This document shows positions 55,966 to 64,000 of a stretch of DNA of 64,000 bases, in pieces. How positions within the stretch are numbered: the first letter of the stretch is position 1; each line of letters starts with the position of its first letter. The DNA comes from Peribacillus sp. FSL P2-0133 (GTDB lineage Bacteria; Bacillota; Bacilli; Bacillales; DSM-1321). The DNA lies in assembly GCF_037975445.1 (NCBI RefSeq), contig NZ_CP150254.1:1548001-1612000 (forward strand). Direction: 5' to 3'. The notes under the pieces were generated by a model, which was given only the letters and a program-made list of their open reading frames with translations, did no database searches and was not told where the DNA came from. The translations under genes and the position numbers were made by a program.

Positions 55966-56328
55966 TTACAGGCCGTTGAATTGTGTAAGTTCTTCTTTAA
56001 TTTGAGCGAGGATTTTTTCACTTTGTTTAACTAGTGATGCAGGGAAATCCTCTCCTTCACCATATTCAACTCCATGTGGATAATAGTGTTTTCCTAATAG
56101 AGGAACCATTAGTTTGATGACGGCCCTGTGAGCGCCTACATCACCCTCTGTAGCATAGCCAAGTATTCTCAGGTAAAACGTGCCTTCTTTTAAGTCGAAC
56201 TTACGATCGTAACTAACTCTTTCGTAATCCCATTGTTCTGCACGTATTAAACCATATTGCGGCATTAGGTCATCTAATCGGTTTAAGTCGGCTGTGATGT
56301 TTTCGATTCCAAAGCTTTCAAATTTCAC
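55966..56328 (-). CDS. ylbA: YugN-like protein YlbA
   Basis: A 120-residue soluble protein (MKFESFGIENITADLNRLDDLMPQYGLIRAEQWDYERVSYDRKF) of the YugN-like family, with YLRILGYATEGDVG in the centre. Function unknown. GGAGGT precedes the start. It corresponds in place to ylbA of B. subtilis; ylbB, its usual neighbour, is not found. Confidence 0.75.
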   Translation of the reverse strand: MKFESFGIENITADLNRLDDLMPQYGLIRAEQWDYERVSYDRKFDLKEGTFYLRILGYATEGDVGAHRAVIKLMVPLLGKHYYPHGVEYGEGEDFPASLVKQSEKILAQIKEELTQFNGL

Positions 56329-56649
56329 GAGTAGTACCTCCTATGTTTACTATTGAGAATTAAAATGACATACCGGGAAAATATTATGTACATGAATATA
56401 TTAAAAATCTCCAAGTATGTTTATAATATACCATTTTATCCTATATTTTATAATAGTACGAAATGGTGGAAGTTGCAATGAACTCAACCATGGTATTTTA
56501 ATCATTCGCAAAAGTTCCATTTTTTAAATAAATTTAATGAAGGGACAGTCTATCGTAAATTAGAAAATTATGATTGAACAGTGATATAATCAGGTAAGAA
56601 AGGTTTTTGCATTGGATACATAAATTAGATAGAGAGAGGGAGTGTTCCT
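56329..56649. other. Divergent ylbA-ylbC region
   Basis: Non-coding. Towards ylbC there is an extended -10 promoter, TGA-TATAAT at 56582-56590, about 60 nt before the gene. No other feature is seen. Confidence 0.5.
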
Positions 56650-57708
56650 CTGCGCGGTTTAGGTAAGGTGTTGGTGTTAATTATTATTTTTTTCGTAATA
56701 GGTATTTATCTTAATATCGGCGATGAAGATGAAGGAAACCCTCTTATTGATGGTAACAAAGGTGTTAACCCCAATGGACATATAAATGAAAAAAGCCCTT
56801 CCTCTGAAAAGGAAGGGGTTACTGAAGTGACAGAAGGTCTGGCGGTAACGATCGGGAAAAATGCAAAAGAGATAGAAAAGGAATATGGTAAGCCAGATCG
56901 AATTGATATGTCCGCCTATGGATATGAATGGTGGGTTTATAAAAAGGACTATGATAATTATTTCCAATTAGCCGTTGAAAATGAAAAAGTGGTATCTGCT
57001 TATGGAATCGGTGATGAGGTCAATGTCGCTCCTTTTAAAATTGGACAATCGATTGATGCCATCTATTCCAGCTTATATGTGGAACCCACTGTTGATATTG
57101 AAGTTGGTCACAGTTCCTATCGTTTTGAATTGTCGGAGGAAGATATGAACATGAGGCCGTTGATTGATTTAGGGAATATTAATGTTCAGCTATATTTGGA
57201 TAAATTCACCGGGACTGTTTCAAGCATCCGATTTTTGAATGATTCCGCCTTATTGAAACAACAGCCGTATGAGTTGACCTATCATGGTGAACTTGTGACA
57301 GTTAAGGACCTTTCTGATGAAGACTTGGCGAAAGTGGAAGAGGGCAATGAGCAGCAAATATTCGATATTACGAATATAATGCGCAGCAGGTTTGATTTGA
57401 AGCCTTTAGAATGGGATGCGCCAACTGCAGAGGTTGCTTACCTTCATAGCCGGGAAATGACGGACGCACCTGAAGGAACCCATGTTACTGAAACAAATGG
57501 GGATTTGGAAAAGCGTCTCGATGCAGGCCATGTAAAATACAGGTCAGCAGGTGAAAATATAGCGGCTAATTATGTTGACGCAGCTGCAGTCATGGAAGGT
57601 TGGCTAAATAGCAAAGGGCATCGGGATGCGATGCTGAACGAGGAATTTACAGGTCTGGGCGTCGGGGTATATAAAAAGTACTACACCCAGAATTTCATAA
57701 AGAGATAA
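56650..57708 (+). CDS. ylbC: CAP/SCP-domain protein YlbC
   Basis: A secreted or membrane-anchored protein of 352 residues if it starts at CTG 56650 (then MRGLGKVLVLIIIFFVIGIYL). Residues 8-25 are an anchor helix, about 50-200 form the CAP-associated N-terminal domain (AVTIGKNAKEIEKEYGKPDRID), and 225-350 the CAP domain with AEVAYLHSREMTD, GENIAAN and SKGHRDAMLNEEFTGLGVG. CTG lies 8 nt after AGGGAG and restores positive charges before the helix; GTG at 56668 is the alternative. Role unknown, linked to cell surface or sporulation. Confidence 0.85.
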   Translation: MRGLGKVLVLIIIFFVIGIYLNIGDEDEGNPLIDGNKGVNPNGHINEKSPSSEKEGVTEVTEGLAVTIGKNAKEIEKEYGKPDRIDMSAYGYEWWVYKKDYDNYFQLAVENEKVVSAYGIGDEVNVAPFKIGQSIDAIYSSLYVEPTVDIEVGHSSYRFELSEEDMNMRPLIDLGNINVQLYLDKFTGTVSSIRFLNDSALLKQQPYELTYHGELVTVKDLSDEDLAKVEEGNEQQIFDITNIMRSRFDLKPLEWDAPTAEVAYLHSREMTDAPEGTHVTETNGDLEKRLDAGHVKYRSAGENIAANYVDAAAVMEGWLNSKGHRDAMLNEEFTGLGVGVYKKYYTQNFIKR

Positions 57709-57709
57709 A

Positions 57710-57745
57710 AAAAACGGATCCGATTTGGGTCCGTTTTCTTGTTCT
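57710..57745 (+). terminator. Terminator after ylbC
   Basis: Stem AAAACGGATCC/GGGTCCGTTTT (one wobble) with loop GATTT and a T-rich tail. Confidence 0.88.
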
Positions 57746-57845
57746 GGATTATATTTTGAAAATGAAAAAGGTCCCTGTCTTTGTAGCGCAAGTTCCCCAT
57801 CATCACGGTTGACCTTTCCCTTGATGATGATTGTATGCCTAAGTA

Positions 57846-57989
57846 TTAATTTGCACGGAATCGATCGCCAATGGAGGGGTTTACATAACCAACTTGGATA
57901 TCCGCAGTCACGGCAGCATACCCTTTTGGAACTATAAGGGTACTCATCCCCAAATCATCTAATTGCATTTTAAAAGGAATGTTATGCAC
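57846..57989 (-). CDS. 47-residue small ORF (candidate gene)
   Basis: On the minus strand a closed frame begins GTG CAT AAC (MHNIPFKMQLDDLGMS) and ends NPSIGDRFRAN. AAAGGT lies 9 nt before GTG, and composition is protein-like with normal codons. No family recognised. Downstream an inverted repeat CATCATCA/TGATGATG (57798-57829) may form a hairpin. It lies antisense within the ylbC-ylbD gap. Real gene or decayed remnant cannot be settled here. Confidence 0.4.
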   Translation of the reverse strand: MHNIPFKMQLDDLGMSTLIVPKGYAAVTADIQVGYVNPSIGDRFRAN

Positions 57990-58048
57990 TTTTTATTTAC
58001 CTTTAGCATATGGTGCAATAGGCGATGTCTAAGTGTGAGGTGAGAGTA

Positions 58049-58480
58049 ATGGCAAAAAGAAAGCGGCCCTCCGTGGATGGATTTCGGGAGTTTGTAAAGG
58101 AACATCCTAATTTAGTGAATGAAGTGAGAAGCAAACAAGCAACATGGCAGGAACTTTTTGAAGAGTGGTATTTACTCGGAGAAGATCATCCACGCTGGCA
58201 GGCTGACGGCAGTGTGGGCGAGTCCAAAGTGAATACAGGGTCCCCATCACCGCCGGTTGAAAAGGGAGACCAAAGCACTGAGTTGATCGGTTCGTTAATG
58301 AGTGCAGTTAAAAATATGGATATGGGGCAGATTCAACAATATATTACGAATGCCAATCAGGCCATCGGTGCAATCCAAGGAGTACTATCTGCTTTCCAAG
58401 GGAATAAGTCAGGTGATACCAGTCCTCCCCCAAAAGAAAAAGAGCAGAGAGCTAACCCTTTTTTATTCACCAAAGATTAA
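58049..58480 (+). CDS. ylbD: YlbD family, putative spore coat protein
   Basis: A 143-residue protein starting MAKRKRPSVDGFREFVKEHPNLV, with WQELFEEWYLLGEDHPRW and a helical second half (LIGSLMSAVKNMDMGQIQQYI), as in the YlbD coat family. The ATG at 58049 follows GAGGTGAGAG; the frame extends to 58025 without support. It overlaps no gene and leads, 12 bp on, to ylbE. Probably expressed in sporulation by family annotation. Confidence 0.85.
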   Translation: MAKRKRPSVDGFREFVKEHPNLVNEVRSKQATWQELFEEWYLLGEDHPRWQADGSVGESKVNTGSPSPPVEKGDQSTELIGSLMSAVKNMDMGQIQQYITNANQAIGAIQGVLSAFQGNKSGDTSPPPKEKEQRANPFLFTKD

Positions 58481-58492
58481 GGAGGGTTTTTC

Positions 58493-58735
58493 ATGCGTCA
58501 GAATATATATGAATTCATTCAAACAAACGAAGATATGCGTAATTACTTGAGGATTCAGCCTGCATGGTACAAAAGGTTAATGCGTAATCCCCATGAAGTG
58601 GATGTGTTTGAAACCGAAGCGAAATATTATTTTGAGAAGTCGATTCCACATCGGGTCTCTAAATTTTCGGATAGCGTTCAGGTTGCCTCAATGATGCTTC
58701 ATATGTTTCAAGCGATGAATGCTTCAGGTGAATGA
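58493..58735 (+). CDS. ylbE: YlbE-like protein
   Basis: An 80-residue protein (MRQNIYEFIQTNEDMRNYLRIQPAWYKRLMRNP) matching YlbE. Function unknown; always paired with ylbD. Strong AAGGAGGG 6 nt before ATG. Confidence 0.88.
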   Translation: MRQNIYEFIQTNEDMRNYLRIQPAWYKRLMRNPHEVDVFETEAKYYFEKSIPHRVSKFSDSVQVASMMLHMFQAMNASGE

Positions 58736-58795
58736 AGAAAATAAGAGTAAATTACTCCTTTTGGCGAACAATAAAGGCAAAAGGGGGACGATGGA

Positions 58796-59221
58796 ATGAG
58801 AAAGTTGATTTTGGCTCTCACAGTGTTGATGGCAGCGTCGGGTTGTGGAAAGAAAATACCGGAACCTGAAAATTCAGGAGTAGCCATGCAAGATGTTTCT
58901 ACACATAAAGCTGCCACCACTGTATCGAGCATCCGAAACTCAGATGAGGACTTTCGGGTAAAAACTTTTGTAAAAGGCAACTCTGTCTATGTCGAGTGCT
59001 ACTTGAAAAACTATGGTTTTTCTGAATCAAATCCTGAACAATTGGCAACTGTGTCCGTATTTATTGATAATCAAAAGAAAGTCGATATGAAAACGGCAGC
59101 ATTTATCTTAAAGGAAGTCCCGAATGGCATGCATAAAATTAAGCTGGAAGTCTTGAATAGTTCAGGTGAAAAAACAGGGTTGCAAAAAGAGATTGAGGTA
59201 CATATCACTTCCTCGATTTAA
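58796..59221 (+). CDS. Small lipoprotein of unknown function
   Basis: A 141-residue lipoprotein with lipobox AASGC (Cys at residue 17) and a C-terminal beta-sandwich-like part (about 55-138: VKTFVKGNSVYVECYLKNYG). The domain resembles Ig-like extracellular domains, but no family can be named. GGGGGACG precedes ATG. It lies between ylbE and ylbF, where B. subtilis has no gene that I remember. Confidence 0.72.
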   Translation: MRKLILALTVLMAASGCGKKIPEPENSGVAMQDVSTHKAATTVSSIRNSDEDFRVKTFVKGNSVYVECYLKNYGFSESNPEQLATVSVFIDNQKKVDMKTAAFILKEVPNGMHKIKLEVLNSSGEKTGLQKEIEVHITSSI

Positions 59222-59281
59222 TCAAACCATTAGCATCTAAAAGGGAGAAATGGTAAAATGGTTGTGGAGGTGAGCTTGTTA

Positions 59282-59731
59282 ATGCTTGCTACTATGGAAA
59301 TCATCAACATTTTACAACAGGCTGATGGATTAGCTGAAATGATCCTTCATTCTGAAATAGGGGAAGAATACCTTCTTAGTTTATATAAATTACAAAGCGA
59401 CAAAGAGGCACAGCGGAAAATTTCCAAGTTTACTTCGCTAAAGGATCTATTTGAAGATGTTCAGAGGTTCGGTAAATATCATCCGGATTATAAACGCATC
59501 AATTTAGAAACCAGGCAAGCTAAACGAGACATGGATATGCATCCTGCCGTAGCAAGGTTTAAGCTGGCGGAGACCGAATTACAATCCGTTCTTGATGAAA
59601 TAAGCGGAAGAATTGGCCGAGCCGTTTCTGAACAGGTCAAAACCCCAGCGGGGAATCCATTTTTTGTTTCATCAGGTGGATGTTCAACGGGAAGCTGCGG
59701 AACCGGCGGAAGTTGTGGATGCTCTGCTTAA
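59282..59731 (+). CDS. ylbF: Y-complex subunit YlbF (RNase Y/Spo0A-related)
   Basis: A 149-residue helical protein starting MLATMEIINILQQ, with FEDVQRFGKYHPDYKRIN in the middle and a C-terminal Cys-rich tail (CSTGSCGTGGSCGCSA). With YmcA and YaaT it forms the Y-complex, which carries [4Fe-4S] clusters, directs RNase Y and promotes biofilm, competence and sporulation. ATG 59282 follows GGAGGTGA by 8 nt and gives the B. subtilis length; the upstream frame to 59258 is unsupported. Confidence 0.93.
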   Translation: MLATMEIINILQQADGLAEMILHSEIGEEYLLSLYKLQSDKEAQRKISKFTSLKDLFEDVQRFGKYHPDYKRINLETRQAKRDMDMHPAVARFKLAETELQSVLDEISGRIGRAVSEQVKTPAGNPFFVSSGGCSTGSCGTGGSCGCSA

Positions 59732-59778
59732 AGTAATGGCAAGAATCGTGAACATTCAGGCCGCTATATAAGAACATG

Positions 59779-59819
59779 CAGCCACCGAAATTCGATATTG
59801 CTACGGAGTTCGGTGGCTG
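59779..59819. terminator. Hairpin between ylbF and the minus-strand gene
   Basis: Arms CAGCCACCGAA/TTCGGTGGCTG with an 18-nt loop. No T-run on either strand, but it lies between convergent genes. Confidence 0.6.
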
Positions 59820-59876
59820 TGTCATGTAAGGAATCTTCAACGAGACAGTTGGTCAACCTGATACGTTACAAAGTGA

Positions 59877-60200
59877 TTAACTGCGATATAAGATACAATC
59901 CGGACATAGGTTGCCACAGCAAAACATCTTTTGCTGCGGCACATAAAAACGATGCCGGAATACATATAAATGTTCTTCCTGTCGTACGAAAATGGTTTCA
60001 CAATGAAGCTGCTTGCCACGCATTGAAAGGCTTGCAGCTTTTTTTATTAAGAAGGAAAGCTTACTATTACCATTTTGTGCCGGATGATAATGGATATATA
60101 TAAATGGTATACCTGTGAACTTTTTTATCGAAGCTTGGGTAATTTCATCATTATCTAATAGATGATCAATAAATTGACTCCAAATTTGGTTTAAATCCAT
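59877..60200 (-). CDS. Small protein with C-terminal cysteine cluster
   Basis: A 107-residue protein, MDLNQIWSQFIDHLLDND..., ending in VPQQKMFCCGNLCPDCILYRS. The CC-x3-C-x2-C cluster could bind zinc or an iron-sulfur cluster. AAGGGAG lies 10 nt before ATG. I cannot name the family, although similar endings (KMFCCGNxCxDC) seem familiar from other bacilli. It is antisense-oriented between ylbF and ylbG, next to another cysteine-cluster protein. Confidence 0.68.
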   Translation of the reverse strand: MDLNQIWSQFIDHLLDNDEITQASIKKFTGIPFIYIHYHPAQNGNSKLSFLIKKAASLSMRGKQLHCETIFVRQEEHLYVFRHRFYVPQQKMFCCGNLCPDCILYRS

Positions 60201-60337
60201 CGTTGTTTGTCTCCCTTCACAGTGTGTATATTCATAATAGTGAGAGAATTTCGTTTATAATCTTTTTTTCTTGGTTGAAAGTAAAGATTCTGCTATGCTA
60301 CACTTAGTTAAAACCTTTATAAAAGGGAGTTATTGAT

Positions 60338-60613
60338 ATGCTTGGAGCGAGACAGGGAATCATCGTCTATTTACATACATTAAAACAAGCCAAAATGCTT
60401 AGGAAATTTGGAAATATCCATTATGTTTCAAAAAAGTTGAAATATGTAGTGCTTTATACGAATATGGATGAAGTGGAACCACTAGTGGAAAAGCTGAATA
60501 ATTATTCGTTCGTTAAAAAAGTGGACCTTTCTTACAAGCCTTTTTTGAAGGTGGAGTTCGAAAACTCCAAACCGGATAAAGCGAAAGAATATGATTATAA
60601 AATGGGAATTTGA
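60338..60613 (+). CDS. ylbG: UPF0298 protein YlbG
   Basis: A 91-residue protein ([42 protein letters not shown]) matching YlbG/DUF2129; an alpha/beta fold with unknown function. AAGGGAG lies 7-8 nt before ATG. Own terminator follows. Confidence 0.92.
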   Translation: MLGARQGIIVYLHTLKQAKMLRKFGNIHYVSKKLKYVVLYTNMDEVEPLVEKLNNYSFVKKVDLSYKPFLKVEFENSKPDKAKEYDYKMGI

Positions 60614-60648
60614 AAAAAGCTGACTCATGCGGAGTCAGCTTTTTTCAA
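60612..60648. terminator. Terminator after ylbG
   Basis: Perfect 14-bp stem AAAAAAGCTGACTC/GAGTCAGCTTTTTT, 5-nt loop; also convergent with the next minus-strand gene. Confidence 0.94.
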
Positions 60649-60667
60649 TTTCTGGCATCAACATCTT

Positions 60668-61057
60668 TCAACCTAATGGGGGCAAATATCTATTCATTCG
60701 CAAAATGCCGATTAAGTGTTGGTAGTACAACTCGATTTCTGCAAAGAGCACCGAAGGTTTCACGTCGATTTCAATAATTGGTCTATCCAGTTCCTCCGCC
60801 AAGTTCTCAAAAAGCTCATAGCGTTTGTTTTTGGTGGCGTGAGGGTTCGGTATACCTTCACGGCAAATGTAAAGTGGCTGGAATTTCCCGGGATCTGTGG
60901 GCTGCATGACGATAACCAATGATGTTACCTTTTTATCATCAATAGTAGAATGCATAGCCAAAAGCCTTGCAACTCGATGTTTCTGATTGCGGCCTACTTC
61001 CAGCAACTCATATATATCGGAATATCCTTGTCCAATTTCAATAAAACGTTGAATCAA
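60668..61057 (-). CDS. Conserved small protein, unknown function
   Basis: A 129-residue soluble protein (MIQRFIEIGQGYSDIYELLEVGRNQ; REGIPNPHATKNKRYELFENLAEEL). I recognise it as a protein often found beside ylbG/rsmD in bacilli and sometimes named methylthioribose kinase, a name its size does not support. TTG start 7-8 nt after GGAGAGG. Function unknown. Confidence 0.75.
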   Translation of the reverse strand: MIQRFIEIGQGYSDIYELLEVGRNQKHRVARLLAMHSTIDDKKVTSLVIVMQPTDPGKFQPLYICREGIPNPHATKNKRYELFENLAEELDRPIIEIDVKPSVLFAEIELYYQHLIGILRMNRYLPPLG

Positions 61058-61172
61058 TTAAACCTCTCCTAACTAACTTATTATTCATTACTTTATCATT
61101 ATCCCTCATAAAAGAGAAGGACAACTTCATTGACGAATCATGACAAAGAAAATTAGATATCAGAGGTTTATC

Positions 61173-61204
61173 AAAAAAAAAAGCCCTGCAAAAATATGCA
61201 GGGT
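61173..61204 (-). terminator. Orphan minus-strand terminator
   Basis: On the minus strand, CCCTGCA-TATTTT-TGCAGGG is followed by C and ten T: a complete intrinsic terminator. No minus-strand gene lies upstream of it (61205-61500), so it should end an unannotated antisense or small RNA, or shield the next gene. Confidence 0.65.
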
Positions 61205-61265
61205 CCTTCTATGTCTAACTAAGGACCAGAAGGCAAAGGGAGAGGAGAAACCGGAGGAAGAACTT

Positions 61266-61412
61266 ATGGGGAAACGTAAGCCTTCTCCGCGGTTGGCAAC
61301 AACACCTAAAAAGGAATGTTGTTATTCACATTATTGCCAAAAACCACTTTATTATTCAAAATGTAAAAGATTTATAAAAAGAATGGATATCTTCCTTTAT
61401 GGTCCGAAATGA
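61266..61412 (+). CDS. 48-residue basic Cys-containing ORF (candidate)
   Basis: Starts MGKRKPSPRLATTPKKECC and ends RMDIFLYGPK; it has four cysteines (ECCYSHYC, then YSKC) and many Lys/Arg. GGAGGAAG lies 8 nt before ATG, a strong ribosome binding site. Frame also open upstream to 61140, but that part runs through the hairpin at 61173-61204. No family recognised; it may be a small spore or nucleic-acid-binding protein. Confidence 0.42.
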   Translation: MGKRKPSPRLATTPKKECCYSHYCQKPLYYSKCKRFIKRMDIFLYGPK

Positions 61413-61527
61413 TAAGTCGATTTTCATCTTGGAAGTGAAGCCAAATCGGTTTAAATATTGGCTAGCTTTTTCTAATATGTTAGGATAGGAAAGTAACAGA
61501 AATTTGTCATAAAATGTGGTGAGGATG

Positions 61528-62103
61528 ATGAGGGTCGTTTCCGGAATTTGCAAAGGAAGACCACTTAAGGCTGTACCGGGTACAGGAACCCGGCCGACTA
61601 CTGATAAAGTCAAGGAATCTATTTTCAACATGATTGGTCCTTATTTCGAAGGAGGGCTGGTCCTCGACTTGTTTGCCGGGAGCGGTGGACTGGGAATTGA
61701 AGCGTTAAGCAGAGGCATGGATAAAGCCATATTTGTCGACCGGGATTTTAAAGCAAATCAAACGGTTAAGGCCAATTTGGAACTATGCAAGTTTTCAGAC
61801 CGTGCAGAAGTTTATAAAAATGATTCAGAGCGTGCACTGAAGGCTTTGGTGAAAAGGGAAATGACTTTTGAATTGATTTTTCTTGATCCACCTTATAAGA
61901 AACAAAAGCTTGTCGAGATTCTTGAAGAAATACATAAATACCGATTGCTGAACGATATGGGATACATTGTTTGTGAGCATGGCCATGATGTTACATTGCC
62001 AGAAAAAGTTGGTGACTTTACCGTTAAGAGAAAAGAAGTTTATGGCGTCATTGCCGTTACGATTTATCAATGGGGAAACGTACACGAACAGGGGGAACTA
62101 TGA
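61528..62103 (+). CDS. rsmD: 16S rRNA (guanine966-N2)-methyltransferase RsmD
   Basis: A 191-residue SAM-dependent methyltransferase (ylbH in B. subtilis). RVVSGICKGRPLKAVPG opens the family, the SAM motif is LDLFAGSGGLGIEALSRG (about residue 45), and the catalytic motif IV is FLDPPYKK (about 117). GGTGAGG lies close to the start; ATG 61525 is an equal alternative. It is followed without gap by coaD, 3 bp or less, so both are co-transcribed. Confidence 0.93.
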   Translation: MRVVSGICKGRPLKAVPGTGTRPTTDKVKESIFNMIGPYFEGGLVLDLFAGSGGLGIEALSRGMDKAIFVDRDFKANQTVKANLELCKFSDRAEVYKNDSERALKALVKREMTFELIFLDPPYKKQKLVEILEEIHKYRLLNDMGYIVCEHGHDVTLPEKVGDFTVKRKEVYGVIAVTIYQWGNVHEQGEL

Positions 62104-62595
<492 letters not shown>

Positions 62596-62632
62596 AAAAA
62601 AGAGCATTGCCAACGCGCAATGCTCTTTTTTT
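62596..62632. terminator. Bidirectional terminator between coaD and ylbJ
   Basis: Stem AAAAAGAGCATTGC/GCAATGCTCTTTTT with a 6-nt loop between convergent genes. Confidence 0.94.
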
Positions 62633-62636
62633 CGGT

Positions 62637-63854
62637 TTACGAAAGGCCTTTGAATAGCCTTTTGGTAAATATGATGATGTATAGGATCAAAAACACGAGT
62701 GTCAGAATGGGTCCGAAATCAAGCATGTTCTGATATAGGGAATTCACGTGTTCACCGGAACCGCTGACTGGGAATGCATTTATCGGGCTGCCGCTGTACA
62801 TATTGCCTTTATATAATGGTCCCCAAAGTAAGACGGTAATAATGGATGCCAGAAGGCCATGTGCTATCCTTGCCAGAAAAAAGGGAGTGAAACGAATGTC
62901 TGTTGCGGCAATGATGCTGGCAACTTGCGCTTGAATGCTGAAACCGTTGAAAGCTAAGATGAAACTTGTCATCACAGTTTGCTGAAAGAGTGTCGCATCT
63001 TCGACCGTACTGGTTAATTTTGAACCAAGAGTCATTTCAAACATGCCTGATATGAAGGGGAGGCTTAAGGAATCGGGGAAATTGAAAATATGTAAAATTC
63101 CTCTGACCCCTGATGCCAGCAATCCGGTTATGTTCATATGAAATAAAAGCTTGTTCACCACCGAAAAGAGAATGATGAATCCCCCGATCATTAATAGGGT
63201 TTGAATGGATGAGAGTACCGCATCTCCAAGTAAACTGCCAAATGGTCTTGTTTCTTTTATTCTGGTTCGATGCATTTGGCTAAAGGCTTGTCTTATGGAG
63301 GGGAGCTTGGCCATTACATTTGTATGGGATTTTTCTTCTTTCCAACGGTAAAAACGCATGATGATGCCTACACAAAAATTTCCTAAGTAGTGGGAAAGTG
63401 CAAGGATGATCCCTAAATGAGGATTGTGGAAAAACCCAACGGCAACGGCAACGAACAGGAACAATGGATTCGATGAATTAGTAAAACAAACGAGTCTCTC
63501 AGCTTCGATGCGTGTCAATTGTTCCTCCTGACGAAGCCTTACAGTGAATTTCGCTCCAGCTGGAAACCCTGATGCAAGTCCCATCGCCCAAACGAAACCG
63601 CCCACTCCTGGTACACGGAATAAGGGACGCATAAATGGTTCGAGCATGACGCCAATGAACCTGACAACACCAAAACTGATTAATAACTCCGAGAGAATCA
63701 AGAAAGGTAGAAGCGAAGGAAAAACAATTGTCCACCAAATATTCAGTCCGCCTTTGGAAGCTTCAAAGGATTCTTGGGGGAAGATGATCAAGCCAACTGC
63801 CATCATCGTGACGGAGGTAGCTAACAGTACTGTTTTTGATTTTGATTTTAGCAA
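62637..63854 (-). CDS. ylbJ: Sporulation integral membrane protein YlbJ
   Basis: A 405-residue membrane protein with about eight to ten helices and two nucleoside-recognition/Gate repeats (WTIVFPSLLPFLILSELL; PVGVGGF-type loop VPGVGGFVWAMGLASGFPAGAKF). In B. subtilis ylbJ is a sigma-E gene needed for resistant spores, and related SpmA/B and Gate proteins move small molecules. TTG start 8 nt after GAGGAGG. Confidence 0.93.
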   Translation of the reverse strand: MLKSKSKTVLLATSVTMMAVGLIIFPQESFEASKGGLNIWWTIVFPSLLPFLILSELLISFGVVRFIGVMLEPFMRPLFRVPGVGGFVWAMGLASGFPAGAKFTVRLRQEEQLTRIEAERLVCFTNSSNPLFLFVAVAVGFFHNPHLGIILALSHYLGNFCVGIIMRFYRWKEEKSHTNVMAKLPSIRQAFSQMHRTRIKETRPFGSLLGDAVLSSIQTLLMIGGFIILFSVVNKLLFHMNITGLLASGVRGILHIFNFPDSLSLPFISGMFEMTLGSKLTSTVEDATLFQQTVMTSFILAFNGFSIQAQVASIIAATDIRFTPFFLARIAHGLLASIITVLLWGPLYKGNMYSGSPINAFPVSGSGEHVNSLYQNMLDFGPILTLVFLILYIIIFTKRLFKGLS

Positions 63855-64000
63855 AATTCATCCTCCTCTTGAAGGTTTCTAAATAAGGGCAGTTCGTTTC
63901 GTATATAATAAAATATGAACTTCCTTTTCTCGAAAAGTAAGCGCATGATGGAATATGGATTGTACCGACATGTATAAATGAGGATGATCCGCACAATGGA

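Noticed and set aside
57990..58030. Sigma-K/E-like -10 (CATATGCTA) for the 47-codon ORF
   Set aside because: The element would place the transcription start inside the ribosome binding site, and no -35 at proper distance is present.
59837..60019. 60-codon minus frame overlapping the Cys-cluster gene
   Set aside because: Shadow frame within the 59877-60200 gene; no start signal.

Overview
The window looks like a chromosomal segment of an aerobic, spore-forming Bacillaceae species, probably in or near Peribacillus (Bacillus simplex group). This rests on moderately low G+C, strong Shine-Dalgarno sites, frequent TTG/GTG starts, sporulation genes (yjcZ-, ylaJ-, ylbD- and ylbJ-type), and gene order that follows Bacillus subtilis from ykuJ to ylbJ. 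The species name is inference; no 16S gene or species marker is present.

Layout. 1-14.7 kb: a cut-off secreted protein, a glutaredoxin-like protein, an MBL hydrolase, ykuJ-ykzF-ykuL, an MFS pump and a TSUP permease inserted before a ccpC-like LysR gene, the lysine/diaminopimelate genes dapH-dapL, the K+ channel gate ktrC, an IS1182-like transposase relic and a GC-rich foldable repeat, rnjA-rpoY, a 23-codon peptide gene, ykrA, defB and a yjcZ-type gene. 14.7-25.4 kb: ykyA, pdhABCD, a small membrane protein, a NodB deacetylase lipoprotein, a DUF1885 protein, the dual-function RNA SR1 with its SR1P peptide, and speA. 25.4-36.2 kb: a nitronate monooxygenase-like gene, yktA, a complete trpEGDCFBA operon behind two tandem tryptophan T-boxes, yktB, ykzI and an inositol-monophosphatase gene. 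36.2-43.2 kb: the ylaF-typA-ylaH-ylaI-ylaJ-ylaK-ylaL-ylaN cluster. 43.7-55.9 kb: pycA, divergent ctaA/ctaB, ctaCDEFG and a DUF420/CtaM-like gene. 55.9-64 kb: ylbA, ylbC-ylbG, rsmD, coaD and ylbJ with several small genes.

How it works together. The core is central and respiratory metabolism: pyruvate dehydrogenase and pyruvate carboxylase feed acetyl-CoA and oxaloacetate to the TCA cycle, and ctaA/ctaB/ctaG/CtaM-like proteins build the heme A and copper centres of the caa3 oxidase CtaCDEF. SR1/SR1P sits behind two candidate CcpN operators, tying it to glycolytic state. RNase J1, RpoY and YlbF (RNase Y/Y-complex) represent RNA metabolism. The trp operon carries its own trpG and is sensed by uncharged tRNA-Trp through T-boxes, not visibly by TRAP.

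Most differences from B. subtilis order are small losses and insertions: ykuK, adeC/ykqA, ylaM, ftsW and ylbB are not at their usual places, while the MFS/TSUP pair, a nitronate monooxygenase and the trp operon are present. No phage, CRISPR array, rRNA or tRNA gene was recognised. The least explained items are the 127-bp GC-rich repeat, three very small ORFs, and an orphan minus-strand terminator near 61.2 kb.
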